The notes beneath the pieces were generated by a model, which saw only the letters and a program-made list of their open reading frames with translations, was not told where the DNA came from and did no database searches. From positions 45,049 through 109,048 of the forward strand of contig NZ_JAIUHR010000022.1 in the NCBI RefSeq assembly GCF_020165195.1: a DNA stretch of 64,000 nt, written 5' to 3'. Positions 51,933 to 61,450 of the stretch are shown piece by piece (position 1 is the stretch's first letter; every line of letters starts with the position of its first letter). Source of the stretch: Mesorhizobium sp. CA14. GTDB taxonomy: Bacteria > Pseudomonadota > Alphaproteobacteria > Rhizobiales > Rhizobiaceae. Position numbers and translations under genes: made by a program.

Positions 51933-52826
51933 CTACGGAACGATCAGCGTGCCGGCGCCATGCTCGGTGAACAGCTCCAGCAGCACTGAATGCGGCGTCT
52001 TGCCGTTGAGGATGACGACGCCTTCGACGCCGCGCTCGATCGCCTCGATGCAGGTCTCGACCTTCGGGATCATGCCCCCCGACACCGTGCCGTCCTTGAT
52101 CAGCGCCTTGGCTTCGGCGACCGTCAGCTCGTCGATCAGCTTCTTGTTCTTGTCGAGCACGCCGGGCACGTCGGTGAGGAAGAGCAGGCGCGAGGCGCGG
52201 CATGCGCCGGCGATCGCACCGGCAAACGTGTCGGCATTGATGTTGTAAGTGTGGCCGTCGCGGCCGGGGGCGACCGGCGCCAGCACCGGGATCATCTCCG
52301 AGCGCGCCAAAAGATCGAGCAACGTGCGGTCGACCTCGACCGGCTCGCCGACAAAGCCGAGATCGAGCACCCGCTCGATGTTGGAATCCGGGTCGATCAT
52401 GGTCTTGCGAGCCTTTTCGGCGAACACCATATTGCCGTCCTTGCCGCACAGTCCGATCGCCCACTCGCCCTCGGCGTTGATCAACGCCACGATCTCCTTG
52501 TTGATCGAGCCCGCCAGCACCATCTCGACGATCTCGACCGTCTTCTGGTCGGTGACGCGCAGCCCGCCCTCGAACTTGGATTCGATGCCCATCTTGTTGA
52601 GCATCGCGCCGATCTGCGGCCCGCCGCCATGCACCACGATCGGGTTGACGCCGGACTGTTTCAACAGCGCGATGTCGCGGGCGAACGCCTTGCCGAGCTC
52701 GGTGTCGCCCATGGCATGGCCGCCATATTTCACCACCACCGTCTTGTTCTCATAGCGCTGCATATAAGGCAGCGCGCGCGAGAGCAGCGCGGCCTGCATT
52801 TCGGCGTTGGCGGCGACGTCCGTCAT
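51933..52826 (-). CDS. argB: acetylglutamate kinase
   Basis: ArgB phosphorylates N-acetylglutamate in arginine synthesis. The 297-residue protein has KYGGHAMGD (substrate loop), IVVHGGGPQI, LRVTD, NINADTFAGAIA (nucleotide pocket) and SGGMIPKVETC. The long N-terminal helix segment (NAEMQAALLSRALPY) resembles arginine-sensitive, hexameric ArgB forms. Stand-alone: no other arg gene in the window. Convergent with the radical SAM gene. Confidence 0.96.
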   Translation of the reverse strand: MTDVAANAEMQAALLSRALPYMQRYENKTVVVKYGGHAMGDTELGKAFARDIALLKQSGVNPIVVHGGGPQIGAMLNKMGIESKFEGGLRVTDQKTVEIVEMVLAGSINKEIVALINAEGEWAIGLCGKDGNMVFAEKARKTMIDPDSNIERVLDLGFVGEPVEVDRTLLDLLARSEMIPVLAPVAPGRDGHTYNINADTFAGAIAGACRASRLLFLTDVPGVLDKNKKLIDELTVAEAKALIKDGTVSGGMIPKVETCIEAIERGVEGVVILNGKTPHSVLLELFTEHGAGTLIVP

Positions 52827-52927
52827 CGATGTGATCCCGGCTAGTGTGAATTGCGGCCTCTTAGCGGGAATTGCCGCAGGCCGCAAACGGCTTTGCGGTC
52901 ACAATGACGAAATCGTGTGCCGAGCTT

Positions 52928-54424
52928 CTAAGCGGGCACCTTGAGCGGCGCGCGCCGCTTCAGCCATCCCGAAAGCTTCTCCATCTGCGCGGCGAAGGAC
53001 AACAGCGTCTCCTCGTCGCCCGGCCGGCCGGCCGCCTGGATGCCGAGCGGCAGGCCGGCTTCGGTGACATGCACCGGCAGCGCGATCGACGGCTGACCGC
53101 TGACATTCTGGATCGCCGGCCAGTGGGTGAACCACAGGCTCTTGTCCATCAGCTGGCCGAAGAATGACTTGACCTTGAGCAGGCTTGTCAGATGCAATTT
53201 GTCGAGCAGGTTCTCGAGGAACTCGTCCGCGCCCTTGGGGTCCATCGAACCGCAGGCCAGTGGCGGGTGCGCGATGATCGGCATCAGCACGGCGTCGAAC
53301 CGGGCCGTCTCTTCGATCAGCCGCCGCGCCGTGGCATTGAGCCGCTGCACGCCCTCATAGACTTCGCCGGCGGACAGCATTTCGCCGAGACGGGCGAGCA
53401 CGCGGGTCGCCCGCTCGACCTCGCCGGCCACCGGGCGGCCGACGCGCTGCGCCTCGGCCCGCATCGTCCCGGCAACGGCCGCGGCGACACTCCGGCAGAA
53501 ATCGGCGATGAAGTCGCGGCCGATGAAAGGCAGCTCGATCTCCTCCACCGTGTGGCCGCCTTCGCGCGCCAGCGCCACCGCGGTGTCGAGCGCCTGGAGC
53601 GTCTCGGCCGAGATCGGCAGGCCGAGCGGCGACTTGCGGTAGACGGCGAGGCTGAGCTTGCCCGGGTCGCGCGCGGCGGCCGCGGCAAACGAGCCTTTCG
53701 GCGCGCGGGCAGCATAGGGCGAGAGCGGATCGGCGCCATGGGTGAGGTCGAGCAGCAGCGCGGTATCGCGCACCGAGCGGCTGACGGCGTGGTCGACGAC
53801 CATGCCGTACCAGCTTTCGCTGACGAGCGGCGTCAGCGGCACGCGGCCGCGCGAGGTCTTCAGGCCGACCAGTCCGCTGCAGGCCGAAGGCACGCGGATC
53901 GAGCCACCGCCGTCGGAAGCGTGCGCCGCCGGCACCACGCCCGCCGCCACCAGCGCCGCGGAGCCGCCGGACGAGCCGCCCGTGGTGTGACCGGTGTTCC
54001 ACGGGTTGCGGGTGATGCCGAAGCAGGCCGACTCCGTCACCAGCCTCAGCCCATGCTCGGGCGAGGTGCTGGTGGCGATCGGGATCAGCCCGGCGGCGAG
54101 ATAGCGCTCGACCATCACCGAGTTGAAATCGGCGGTGAAAGGCGGGATGCGGCTGCCGCCATGGATCGGTACGCCTTTGATGCCGATGCCGAGATCCTTG
54201 AGCGCGAACGGCACGCCGGCCAGCGGCAGCGTGCGGTCGATCGTTCTGGCCCGCGCCCGCGCGTCATCGTAAAGCGGCGTGGCAATGGCATTGATGTCCG
54301 GCCTTGTCGCTTCGGCGCGCGCGATCGCCGCGTCGACCAGCTCCGGCGGCGAGATTTCATTCCTGTGCACGAGGTCGGCGAGACCGGTTGCATCCCGCTC
54401 CCAAAGCACGTGTTCAATCGACAT
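52928..54424 (-). CDS. amidase (amidase signature family)
   Basis: The 498-residue protein has the amidase signature triad: Lys in PFALKDLG, the Gly/Ser-rich TGGSSGGSAALVAAG and the second Ser in SDGGGSIRVPS. It hydrolyses an amide of unknown identity; it lacks the neighbours expected for GatA, so a GatCAB role is unlikely. GAGGGG upstream supports the ATG at 54422-54424. Divergent from the ECF sigma gene. Confidence 0.88.
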   Translation of the reverse strand: MSIEHVLWERDATGLADLVHRNEISPPELVDAAIARAEATRPDINAIATPLYDDARARARTIDRTLPLAGVPFALKDLGIGIKGVPIHGGSRIPPFTADFNSVMVERYLAAGLIPIATSTSPEHGLRLVTESACFGITRNPWNTGHTTGGSSGGSAALVAAGVVPAAHASDGGGSIRVPSACSGLVGLKTSRGRVPLTPLVSESWYGMVVDHAVSRSVRDTALLLDLTHGADPLSPYAARAPKGSFAAAAARDPGKLSLAVYRKSPLGLPISAETLQALDTAVALAREGGHTVEEIELPFIGRDFIADFCRSVAAAVAGTMRAEAQRVGRPVAGEVERATRVLARLGEMLSAGEVYEGVQRLNATARRLIEETARFDAVLMPIIAHPPLACGSMDPKGADEFLENLLDKLHLTSLLKVKSFFGQLMDKSLWFTHWPAIQNVSGQPSIALPVHVTEAGLPLGIQAAGRPGDEETLLSFAAQMEKLSGWLKRRAPLKVPA

Positions 54425-54567
54425 CGCCGCCCCTCTTTTGGCGAAGACTATCTCATGAGCCTGCAAATCGGTATCGGGATTCGACAAGCCAATGACACGA
54501 CAACGTTGGGGTGACGAAGCTCTCGGCGGCCCGTTGCAATTAGATCGCAATCTTCTAATTTGCCGCC

Positions 54568-55107
54568 ATGGGGCCTCAGGACATCAGCAAGCTGATCGTC
54601 CGGACTTCGATGAAGGACCGGGCGGCGTTCGATCTGCTCTACAAGCAGACCAGCGGGAAACTTTTTGGTGTCTGCCTTCGTGTCTTGCGGGACCGGAGTG
54701 ATGCGGAAGAAGCGCTGCAGGAGGTCTTCGTCAAGATTTGGACGAAAGCGGACCGTTTCGCGGTTTCCGATCTGAGCCCGATTTCCTGGCTGGTGGCCAT
54801 CGCGCGCAATCATGCGATCGATCGCATCCGGGCGCGGCGCAGTCCTTCCGCCAACATCGACACGGCCCTCGACGTCGCCGATCCGGCGCCGGGACCTGAG
54901 ACCATGGCTGTGGCGGGCGGCGAGGCCGAACGCATCCACCATTGCCTCGATGAACTCGAGAAAGACCGGGCGGCGGCCGTCCGGGGCGCCTATCTGAGCG
55001 GCGAAAGCTATGCCGAGCTGGCGGAGCGCTTCAAGGTTCCGCTGAACACGATGCGGACCTGGCTGCGGCGAAGCCTGCTCAAACTGAGAGAATGCCTGGA
55101 AAGATGA
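54568..55107 (+). CDS. ECF RNA polymerase sigma factor (SigK/RpoE-like)
   Basis: The 179-residue protein has sigma region 2 (LYKQTSGKLFGVCLRVLRDRSDAEEALQEVFVKIW, split as SDAEEALQEVFVKIW and PISWLVAIARNHAIDRIR) and region 4 (LAERFKVPLNTMRTWLRRSL). It overlaps the RskA-type anti-sigma gene by four bases, typical of pairs where the anti-sigma holds the sigma inactive. By context it probably directs the fasciclin gene downstream. Confidence 0.92.
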   Translation: MGPQDISKLIVRTSMKDRAAFDLLYKQTSGKLFGVCLRVLRDRSDAEEALQEVFVKIWTKADRFAVSDLSPISWLVAIARNHAIDRIRARRSPSANIDTALDVADPAPGPETMAVAGGEAERIHHCLDELEKDRAAAVRGAYLSGESYAELAERFKVPLNTMRTWLRRSLLKLRECLER

Positions 55108-55820
55108 CGCTGGCGCAAGACAACGGACCGGAACGTGGAGGCGACGACCTGCTCGCCGCCGAATACGTTCTCGGCGTCCTGGCCGCCGACGAACGCCAGA
55201 TCGCATCCCGTCGCATCGACACCGAGACAGCCTTCGCCCGCCTGGTCGATGCCTGGGAGGTCCGCTTCGCGCCGGTGGCCGCCGCCTATGCCGCGGTCGA
55301 GCCGCCGGCTTCGGTCAAGGCGGCGATCGACCGCCGCCTGTTTACGTCGTCCGCGTCCACGGCGCCCGGCGGCGGCATGTGGACGAGCCTTGCCTTCTGG
55401 CGCGGCCTCGCCGCCGCGGCCATTGCCGCCCTGGCCGTCTATGCCGCGCTGCCCTACGTCAATCCGCTGGTCCCGCCCCCCGAGACCAGGCTGGTCGCGT
55501 CTCTGGCCGCCGACAACAGCAACGTCAAATATCTTGCCGTCTATGACGCCGCACGCCACGAGGTCGGCCTGTCGCTGGTCTCCGGCGACCGCGGCGCTGG
55601 CAAGGATTTCGAATTGTGGATGATCGAGGGTAAGAACGCGCCGGTGTCGATGGGCGTCATCCCCGCCGGCCCGACCGCGCGCATGCCGGTCGCGCCCGCC
55701 GTCCAGCAGAAGCTCGCGCAAGGCGCCGTGCTCGCCGTCAGCCTCGAGCCAGCCGGCGGTTCGCCGACCGGCCAGCCGACCGGTCCGGTCGTTGCTGCGG
55801 GTGACCTGAAGGGCATCTGA
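55104..55820 (+). CDS. RskA-like membrane anti-sigma factor
   Basis: The 238-residue protein has an N-terminal anti-sigma domain (AAEYVLGVLAADERQ), one membrane helix (about 100-120, LAAAAIAALAVYAAL) and an extracytoplasmic RskA C-terminal domain (KYLAVYDAARHEVGL, KDFELWMIEGKNAPVSMGVI). It should release the sigma factor after an envelope signal. Start ATG 55104 gives ATGA overlap; an in-frame ATG lies at 55092. Confidence 0.88.
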   Translation: MTLAQDNGPERGGDDLLAAEYVLGVLAADERQIASRRIDTETAFARLVDAWEVRFAPVAAAYAAVEPPASVKAAIDRRLFTSSASTAPGGGMWTSLAFWRGLAAAAIAALAVYAALPYVNPLVPPPETRLVASLAADNSNVKYLAVYDAARHEVGLSLVSGDRGAGKDFELWMIEGKNAPVSMGVIPAGPTARMPVAPAVQQKLAQGAVLAVSLEPAGGSPTGQPTGPVVAAGDLKGI

Positions 55821-55952
55821 CCCAAAAGCGGCGCATTATTAAAGACGAAAGAAAGTCCATCTCTTGCCTTTTTGCGAACGGTAGAGGTCCACGCTCGCAA
55901 CAGGCAGCGCAAATGAAATAAATCGAACGAAGAAAAAATCTCCCGGAGTCGG

Positions 55953-55980
55953 TGAAACTAAGTTTTTTCGGACCCGTATC
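55953..55980 (+). promoter_or_regulatory. possible ECF sigma-dependent promoter before fasciclin gene
   Basis: TGAAAC (55953-55958) and CGTATC (55975-55980) are 16 bases apart, matching the AAC / CGT geometry of ECF promoters, about 50 bases before the fasciclin start. I could not find an equally good copy before the sigma gene. Confidence 0.4.
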
Positions 55981-56029
55981 TCCTCGCGTTCCCAAAGATG
56001 GGAAGAAACAACCCGAGGAGACTGACACC

Positions 56030-56587
56030 ATGCGTAAACTCGCCACCCTTTTGCTCGCCTCTGCGCTCGGCCTTTCGGCGCTCGGCGCCGTTGCCTACGC
56101 CGCCAATCCCATGGTCGGCGGCGCGCCGATGTATGCCAAGAAGAACATCATCGAGAATGCCGTCAATTCGAAGGACCACACCGCGCTGGTCGCCGCCGTC
56201 AAGGCAGCCGGTCTCGTCGACACGCTGCAGGGCGCCGGCCCCTTCACCGTCTTCGCGCCGACCAACGAGGCCTTCGCGGCGCTGCCCGCCGGCACGGTCG
56301 ACACGCTGCTCAAGCCCGAGAACAAGGACAAGCTGACCAAGGTGCTCACCTGCCATGTCATCGCCACCAAGGCGCTGGCGGCCGATGTCGCCAAGATGGC
56401 CAAGGCCGATGGCGGCGCGCACCAGGTCAAGACCGTCGGCGGCTGCGAGCTGACGCTGAAGGCGGAGAAGGGCAAGGTCACCGTCACCGACGAGAACGGC
56501 AATGTCGCCCACATCACCATCGCCGATGTCCGCCAGTCGAACGGCGTCATCCACGTCATCGACAAGGTTCTCTTGCCGAAGATGTAA
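56030..56587 (+). CDS. exported fasciclin (FAS1) domain protein
   Basis: The 185-residue protein has a signal peptide (1-25) and a single FAS1 domain (about 38-183) with the H1 box GPFTVFAPTNEAFAAL and the C-terminal box SNGVIHVIDKVLLP. FAS1 proteins mediate adhesion or act as stress-induced envelope proteins; the mycobacterial antigens MPT70/MPT83 are FAS1 proteins under SigK-RskA. GAGGAG at 56014-56020 supports the ATG at 56030. Confidence 0.92.
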   Translation: MRKLATLLLASALGLSALGAVAYAANPMVGGAPMYAKKNIIENAVNSKDHTALVAAVKAAGLVDTLQGAGPFTVFAPTNEAFAALPAGTVDTLLKPENKDKLTKVLTCHVIATKALAADVAKMAKADGGAHQVKTVGGCELTLKAEKGKVTVTDENGNVAHITIADVRQSNGVIHVIDKVLLPKM

Positions 56588-56598
56588 CAAAGCGGACC

Positions 56599-56630
56599 TG
56601 GCCGGCGAAGACATGGCTGAGCGCCGGCCA
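56599..56630 (+). terminator. hairpin after fasciclin gene
   Basis: TGGCCGGCG (56599-56607) and CGCCGGCCA (56622-56630) form a perfect 9-bp stem with a 14-base loop, 11 bases after the stop. There is no T-run, so it may be a weak or rho-linked terminator. Confidence 0.4.
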
Positions 56631-56816
56631 CGACATCCAAGATCCGCGTTGCCGGCAAGAGTGTGCTCCGCGTCGTTCCATAAGGGGGGCGCGGAGCAGC
56701 ATCCGGAGCCAGGAAGGTTTCTGTCCGGAATTGCTCGAACCAGGGGATGGAGCGTCACCGGCTTTTGATTTCCGGGCGGCGCTTTATCTTGGCAAAATGC
56801 GTCAGGAGGAACGGCC

Positions 56817-57320
<504 letters not shown>

Positions 57321-57424
57321 GCAATTCCAGGAAAAAGCTGCAGCGGCTCGGCGCCTTCGCCGTAGCCTTCCGTCCGGAATTGCGTCAAAAAAGCAAGGGT
57401 CACTTTCAATCTCTCCAAAAAGAA

Positions 57425-57458
57425 TGACCCCGGAAATCGTCGCCGATTTCCGGGGTCA
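57425..57458 (-). terminator. rho-independent terminator of emrB-like gene
   Basis: A perfect 15-bp stem, TGACCCCGGAAATCG and CGATTTCCGGGGTCA, with a 4-base loop. On the minus strand it is followed by TTCTTTTT, 35 bases past the efflux gene's stop codon. Confidence 0.9.
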
Positions 57459-57492
57459 CGCGTTGAGGAAGCCAGGCGGGGGTTCCGGCTCC

Positions 57493-59106
57493 TCAATGGC
57501 CTCCGCCGCCAGCGCCGCGCTGCTGCGCCGGCTTGTTGATGAACAGCACGAAAAATCCGAGCGAGGCGAACAGCACGGTCAGCATCATGAACACGTCCAT
57601 GAAGGACAAAAGCGCCGCCTGCTGGTGCACCATGCCCGACAGCTTCGAGACCGCAGCGCTTGGGGCGTCGAGGCCGGCGGTCTGCTCGAAATTCCGCGTC
57701 ATGTTCTGCAGCTTGGTCTGCGCCGCCTCGCTGCCCCACTGCACATGCTCGGAGAGCCGCGCATAGTGGAAGGCGTTGCGGTCGATCAGCACCGTGTTGA
57801 TCACCGCGAGGCCGACGGCGCCGCCGAGGTTGCGGGTCAGGTTGAACAGGCCCGACGCATTCTTCAGCCGTTCCGGCGGCAGGGTGCCGAGCGCGATGTT
57901 GTTGATCGGCACCATGCACAGCATCATCGAGCAGCCGCGCAGGATCTGCGGGATCAACAGCTCATAGAAATCCCAGTCGGCGGTGAGATGCGTCATCCAC
58001 CAGGTGCCGGTGGCGAAGCCGACGAAGCCGATCATCATCATCAGCCTGAGGTCGATCTTGTTCGACAGGATGCCGGCGACCGGCGCGGTGAAGAACATCG
58101 CCAGACCGCTGACGAACAGCGCCTCGCCGATCATCATCGAATCGTAGCCGCGGATACGCCCGAGGAACACCGGATAGAGATAGGTGAGCCCGTAAAGCCC
58201 GATGCCGACGACGAAGGAGAACAGCGAGCCGAAGGCGAAGTTGACGTTGCTGAAAGCCCTCAGGTCGACGATCGGCTCCTCGGCGGTGAAGACGCGCCAG
58301 AAGAAGATGACGCCGCCGATGGTCATGATGACTGCGCAGGCAAACACTGCCGGCTCCTGCAGCCAGTCGTGGTTAGGGCCTTCCTCCAGCACATATTCCA
58401 TGCAGCCAAGGAAAGCGGCCATGCCGATCAGGCCCCACCAGTCGAACTTCGAGAAGAGCTTGAGATTGGGCTTGTCGAAATCGATCAGCGACCAGGCGGC
58501 CGTGGCCACCAAAATGCCGGGCACGACATTGATCAGGAACAGCCAGTGCCAGGACATGGCATGGCTGATATAGCCGCCCACCGTCGGGCCGATCGTCGGC
58601 GCCAGCGTCGCCACCAGGCCGATCATCGGCGAGACGACGGCGCGCTTGGAGGGCGGGAAGATGGTGAAGGCGGCCGCGAACACGCTGGGGATCATGCCGC
58701 CGCCGATGAAACCCTGGATGGCGCGGTAGACGATCATCTGGTCGATATTGGTGGCGGTGGCGGCGAGCGCGCTGGCCGCGGTGAAGCCGGCCGCCGCGGT
58801 GGTGAACAGCACGCGCGTCGACAGCATGCGGCTGAGAAAGCCCGACAGCGGGATCATCACCACCTCGGCGATCAGATAGGCGGTCTGCACCCACGGGATT
58901 TCGTCGGAGCTGGCGCTCAGGCCCGCCTGGATTTCCGAGAGCGAGGCCGACACGATCTGGATGTCGAGGATCGCCATGAACATGCCGAACACCATCGCCA
59001 GGAAGGCGACGACGCGGCGCACAGGCATATGATCCGCGGGCAGGGCCGGCGCGGCAGCGACCGGACGTGCGGGCATCGTTCCTGCGGTGATGGTTGCGGT
59101 TGCCAT
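57493..59106 (-). CDS. emrB: DHA2-family MFS drug efflux protein (EmrB-like)
   Basis: The 537-residue protein has about 14 membrane helices and DHA2 motifs: FMAILDIQIVSASLSEIQAGL (split as MAILDIQIVSASL), the LSGFLSR loop A-like region and GPTVGGYI (motif C-like). It exports drugs together with the HlyD-type EmrA 120 bases upstream. Reads into a strong terminator. Substrate inferred only by family. Confidence 0.93.
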   Translation of the reverse strand: MATATITAGTMPARPVAAAPALPADHMPVRRVVAFLAMVFGMFMAILDIQIVSASLSEIQAGLSASSDEIPWVQTAYLIAEVVMIPLSGFLSRMLSTRVLFTTAAAGFTAASALAATATNIDQMIVYRAIQGFIGGGMIPSVFAAAFTIFPPSKRAVVSPMIGLVATLAPTIGPTVGGYISHAMSWHWLFLINVVPGILVATAAWSLIDFDKPNLKLFSKFDWWGLIGMAAFLGCMEYVLEEGPNHDWLQEPAVFACAVIMTIGGVIFFWRVFTAEEPIVDLRAFSNVNFAFGSLFSFVVGIGLYGLTYLYPVFLGRIRGYDSMMIGEALFVSGLAMFFTAPVAGILSNKIDLRLMMMIGFVGFATGTWWMTHLTADWDFYELLIPQILRGCSMMLCMVPINNIALGTLPPERLKNASGLFNLTRNLGGAVGLAVINTVLIDRNAFHYARLSEHVQWGSEAAQTKLQNMTRNFEQTAGLDAPSAAVSKLSGMVHQQAALLSFMDVFMMLTVLFASLGFFVLFINKPAQQRGAGGGGH

Positions 59107-59226
59107 GTCATGGCCTCCCTAGGCAATTCTCGAGGACAGGCGCGTGGCGGTCCCGGATTGCGTCGAAACGGATAAAGCAGGCTGGGCGGCTCGGCGCTCG
59201 CAAATGGCCACCGAACCGCCCCCCAA

Positions 59227-60420
59227 TCAGTTGGTCGTCGAGGCCGGCGCGGTGCGGCTGTCGACCGCGACGACGACGCTCAGGCCGGCGCGCAGCCTGC
59301 CGGTCTTCAGCACGTCGGCCGGCACATCGATGCGCACGGGCACGCGCTGCACCACCTTGGTGAAGTTGCCGGTGGCGTTTTCCGGCGGCAGCAGCGAGAA
59401 CACCGCTCCCGAAGCCGGTGCCAGCGATGAGACCGTGCCTTCGAAGGTCTGGCCATCGATCGCGTCGACGGTGATGCGCACCTTCTCGCCGGGCACCATG
59501 CGGCCGAGCTGCGTCTCCTTGAAGTTGCCGACGATGTAGAGCTTGTCCATCGGCACGACGACGGCGAGCTTCTGGCCGGGGCTGACGAGGTCGCCCTGCT
59601 CGACCGAGCGGTTGCCGACGACGCCGTCATAGGGCGCCCTCAGCACGGTGAAGGAGAGGTCGCGCAGGGCCTTGTCGCGGGTGAGTTGCAACGAGGCGAG
59701 CGTCGAGGCCGACTCCGCGCGCTGCGCTTCCAGCACACCGATATTGGCCTGCGCCGCGGCGATCTGCGCGTCGGCGCCGACAAGAGCCGCCTTGGCCTGG
59801 TCGAGCGCGGTCTGGGCGTCATCGAGCTGCGCCTGCGTGCCGACATGGGTCTTGACCAGCTGCGCCGCACGGTCCTGGGCGCGGGCCGCATTGTCGGCGG
59901 CTGCCTGGTCCGCGATCTTCTGCGCCTGGGCCTGCGACAGCGAGGCCTGGGCTGCCTTGGTCTGCGCGTCTATGCGGTCGAGCGTCTTGCTCAAGGTGGC
60001 GATCTGCGCCTCGGCCTGGGCGACGGCGATCTTGTAGTCGCCATTGTCGATGACGAACAGCGGATCGCCGGCCTTGACCTGCTGGTTCTCGCTCACCAGC
60101 ACCTTGTCGATGTAGCCGGATATTTTCGGCGACACGAACGACATATCGGCCTGGACATAGGCGTCGTCGGTGGAGATCATGAACCGACCGTCGGTCCAAT
60201 AGTTATACCCATACCAGGAGCCGGCGCCGAGCAGGGCAAGCCCGATGATCGGCAAAAGAAAAGAGCGGACAGAGCGCTTTTTCTTGGCGCGTGCTTCAGC
60301 CGCGGGTGTCGCAACGGGAGCGGCGGGCTGGACAGGAACTTCCGGCGCTTCGGTCGACGGCTGGACCTTGGCGTTGGGAAAAGAGCGGACTTCGGCGGTG
60401 GCGGGCGCGTTCGAGGACAT
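59227..60420 (-). CDS. emrA: EmrA-like HlyD membrane-fusion protein
   Basis: The 397-residue adaptor has an N-terminal cytoplasmic tail, one membrane helix (about 50-70), two lipoyl halves (ISGYIDKVLVSENQQVKAGD; LRAPYDGVVGNRSVEQGDLVS, each split) around an Ala-rich coiled coil, and a beta-barrel domain. It couples EmrB to the outer membrane. Its promoter faces the TetR gene with a palindromic operator close to its transcription start. Confidence 0.94.
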   Translation of the reverse strand: MSSNAPATAEVRSFPNAKVQPSTEAPEVPVQPAAPVATPAAEARAKKKRSVRSFLLPIIGLALLGAGSWYGYNYWTDGRFMISTDDAYVQADMSFVSPKISGYIDKVLVSENQQVKAGDPLFVIDNGDYKIAVAQAEAQIATLSKTLDRIDAQTKAAQASLSQAQAQKIADQAAADNAARAQDRAAQLVKTHVGTQAQLDDAQTALDQAKAALVGADAQIAAAQANIGVLEAQRAESASTLASLQLTRDKALRDLSFTVLRAPYDGVVGNRSVEQGDLVSPGQKLAVVVPMDKLYIVGNFKETQLGRMVPGEKVRITVDAIDGQTFEGTVSSLAPASGAVFSLLPPENATGNFTKVVQRVPVRIDVPADVLKTGRLRAGLSVVVAVDSRTAPASTTN

Positions 60421-60448
60421 AGCGATCTCTCTGGATGTCAGTCAGACT

Positions 60449-60462
60449 GAACCGTTCGGTTC
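60449..60462. promoter_or_regulatory. TetR operator 1 (emrA side)
   Basis: GAACCG TT CGGTTC is a near-perfect dyad with 6-base arms, positioned just downstream of the predicted emrA transcription start. Confidence 0.75.
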
Positions 60463-60472
60463 GAATTCGAGA

Positions 60473-60503
60473 TTGACATAGCGCGGAAAGAGGACCATAT
60501 CAA
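60473..60503. promoter_or_regulatory. overlapping divergent promoters of emrA and tetR-like gene
   Basis: Rightward: TTGACA (60473-60478), 17 bases, CATATC (60496-60501). Leftward: TTGATA on the minus strand (60498-60503), 17 bases, TATGTC. The same DNA serves both directions and is flanked by the two operators. Confidence 0.6.
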
Positions 60504-60510
60504 GAGGAAA

Positions 60511-60528
60511 TCGAACCGAGCGGTTCGA
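60511..60528. promoter_or_regulatory. TetR operator 2 (regulator side)
   Basis: TCGAACCG AG CGGTTCGA is a dyad with 8-base arms, the same core as operator 1, just past the predicted start of the regulator transcript. Confidence 0.8.
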
Positions 60529-60552
60529 AATATTTTCTAAGGAATGACTTCA

Positions 60553-61251
60553 ATGGTCGACACGACAGCCGATAGCGATCTGCTCGACTTACGCAAGGGT
60601 CGCCCTGCGGCCGGGCAGGACCCGGTCAAACGCGCCCAGATCATCGAAGGCGCCCGCCGCGTCTTTATAGACAAGGGCTTCGAGGCGGCCTCGATGAACG
60701 ACATCACGCGCGAGGCCGGCGTCTCCAAGGGGACGATCTACGTCTATTTCCAAAACAAGGAAGAGCTGTTCGAGGCCCTCATCGAGGAAGAGCGCGGCAC
60801 CATCTTCAAGAACATGTATGAGGTGCTCGACCATTTCGACGATCTGCGCAAGACGCTGGTGAAGTTCGGCACCGTGCTTTCGCTGAAGATCACCTCGGCC
60901 AAGGTCATCCAAGCCCAGCGCACCGTGGTCGGCGCGGCCGACCGGATTCCGGAGCTTGGCGCGCGCTTCTACGAACGCGGCCCCAAGCGCGGCCACGACA
61001 AGGTCATGGCCTTCCTCAACGAAGCCGTCGAACGCGGCCTGCTTCAGATCGCCGACGTCGACCTTGCCGCCTACCAGTTCACCGAGCTTTGCCTCGCCGG
61101 TCTGTTCCGCCAGTGCATCTTTTCCTATCGCACCAAAGCGCCGAGCCAGGCGGAGATCGAGCACGTCGTGACGTCCGGCGTCGAAGTGTTTCTCAAGGCC
61201 TATGCCACGGAAAAATTCTTCGCCGAGGAACGGGCGTCGGTAACGGCCTGA
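60553..61251 (+). CDS. TetR/AcrR family repressor of the efflux pair
   Basis: The 232-residue protein has a TetR HTH (ARRVFIDKGFEAASMNDITREAGVSKGTIYVYFQNKEELF, split as FEAASMNDITREAGV and KGTIYVYFQNK) and a ligand domain with a C-terminal helical bundle. It is divergent from emrA and the two CCGAACGG-type dyads in between are its likely sites. AAGGA is 9 bases before ATG 60553; a nearer ATG at 60544 overlaps it too closely. Confidence 0.92.
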   Translation: MVDTTADSDLLDLRKGRPAAGQDPVKRAQIIEGARRVFIDKGFEAASMNDITREAGVSKGTIYVYFQNKEELFEALIEEERGTIFKNMYEVLDHFDDLRKTLVKFGTVLSLKITSAKVIQAQRTVVGAADRIPELGARFYERGPKRGHDKVMAFLNEAVERGLLQIADVDLAAYQFTELCLAGLFRQCIFSYRTKAPSQAEIEHVVTSGVEVFLKAYATEKFFAEERASVTA

Positions 61252-61450
61252 TCGTCCCGGCCGCGAAGCTTGAAACGCCGCGGCGCGCCTTGAAAAACCG
61301 CCCGGCGCGGCGGTTTGCGTCGGTGCCCCGGAAGGCCTTCTGCCAGCAATTTTTCAAACGCTGGTCGGTGTGATCCGGCGGGTCTGTCGGAAGGACCTGT
61401 TAACCATCGCTTCCTATGTCTCGGGAGACGTTCAATCGCGAGTCTCGAGA

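Noticed and set aside
52928..54424. Amidase as GatA of Glu-tRNA amidotransferase
   Set aside because: No gatB or gatC nearby and the sequence fits general amidases better.
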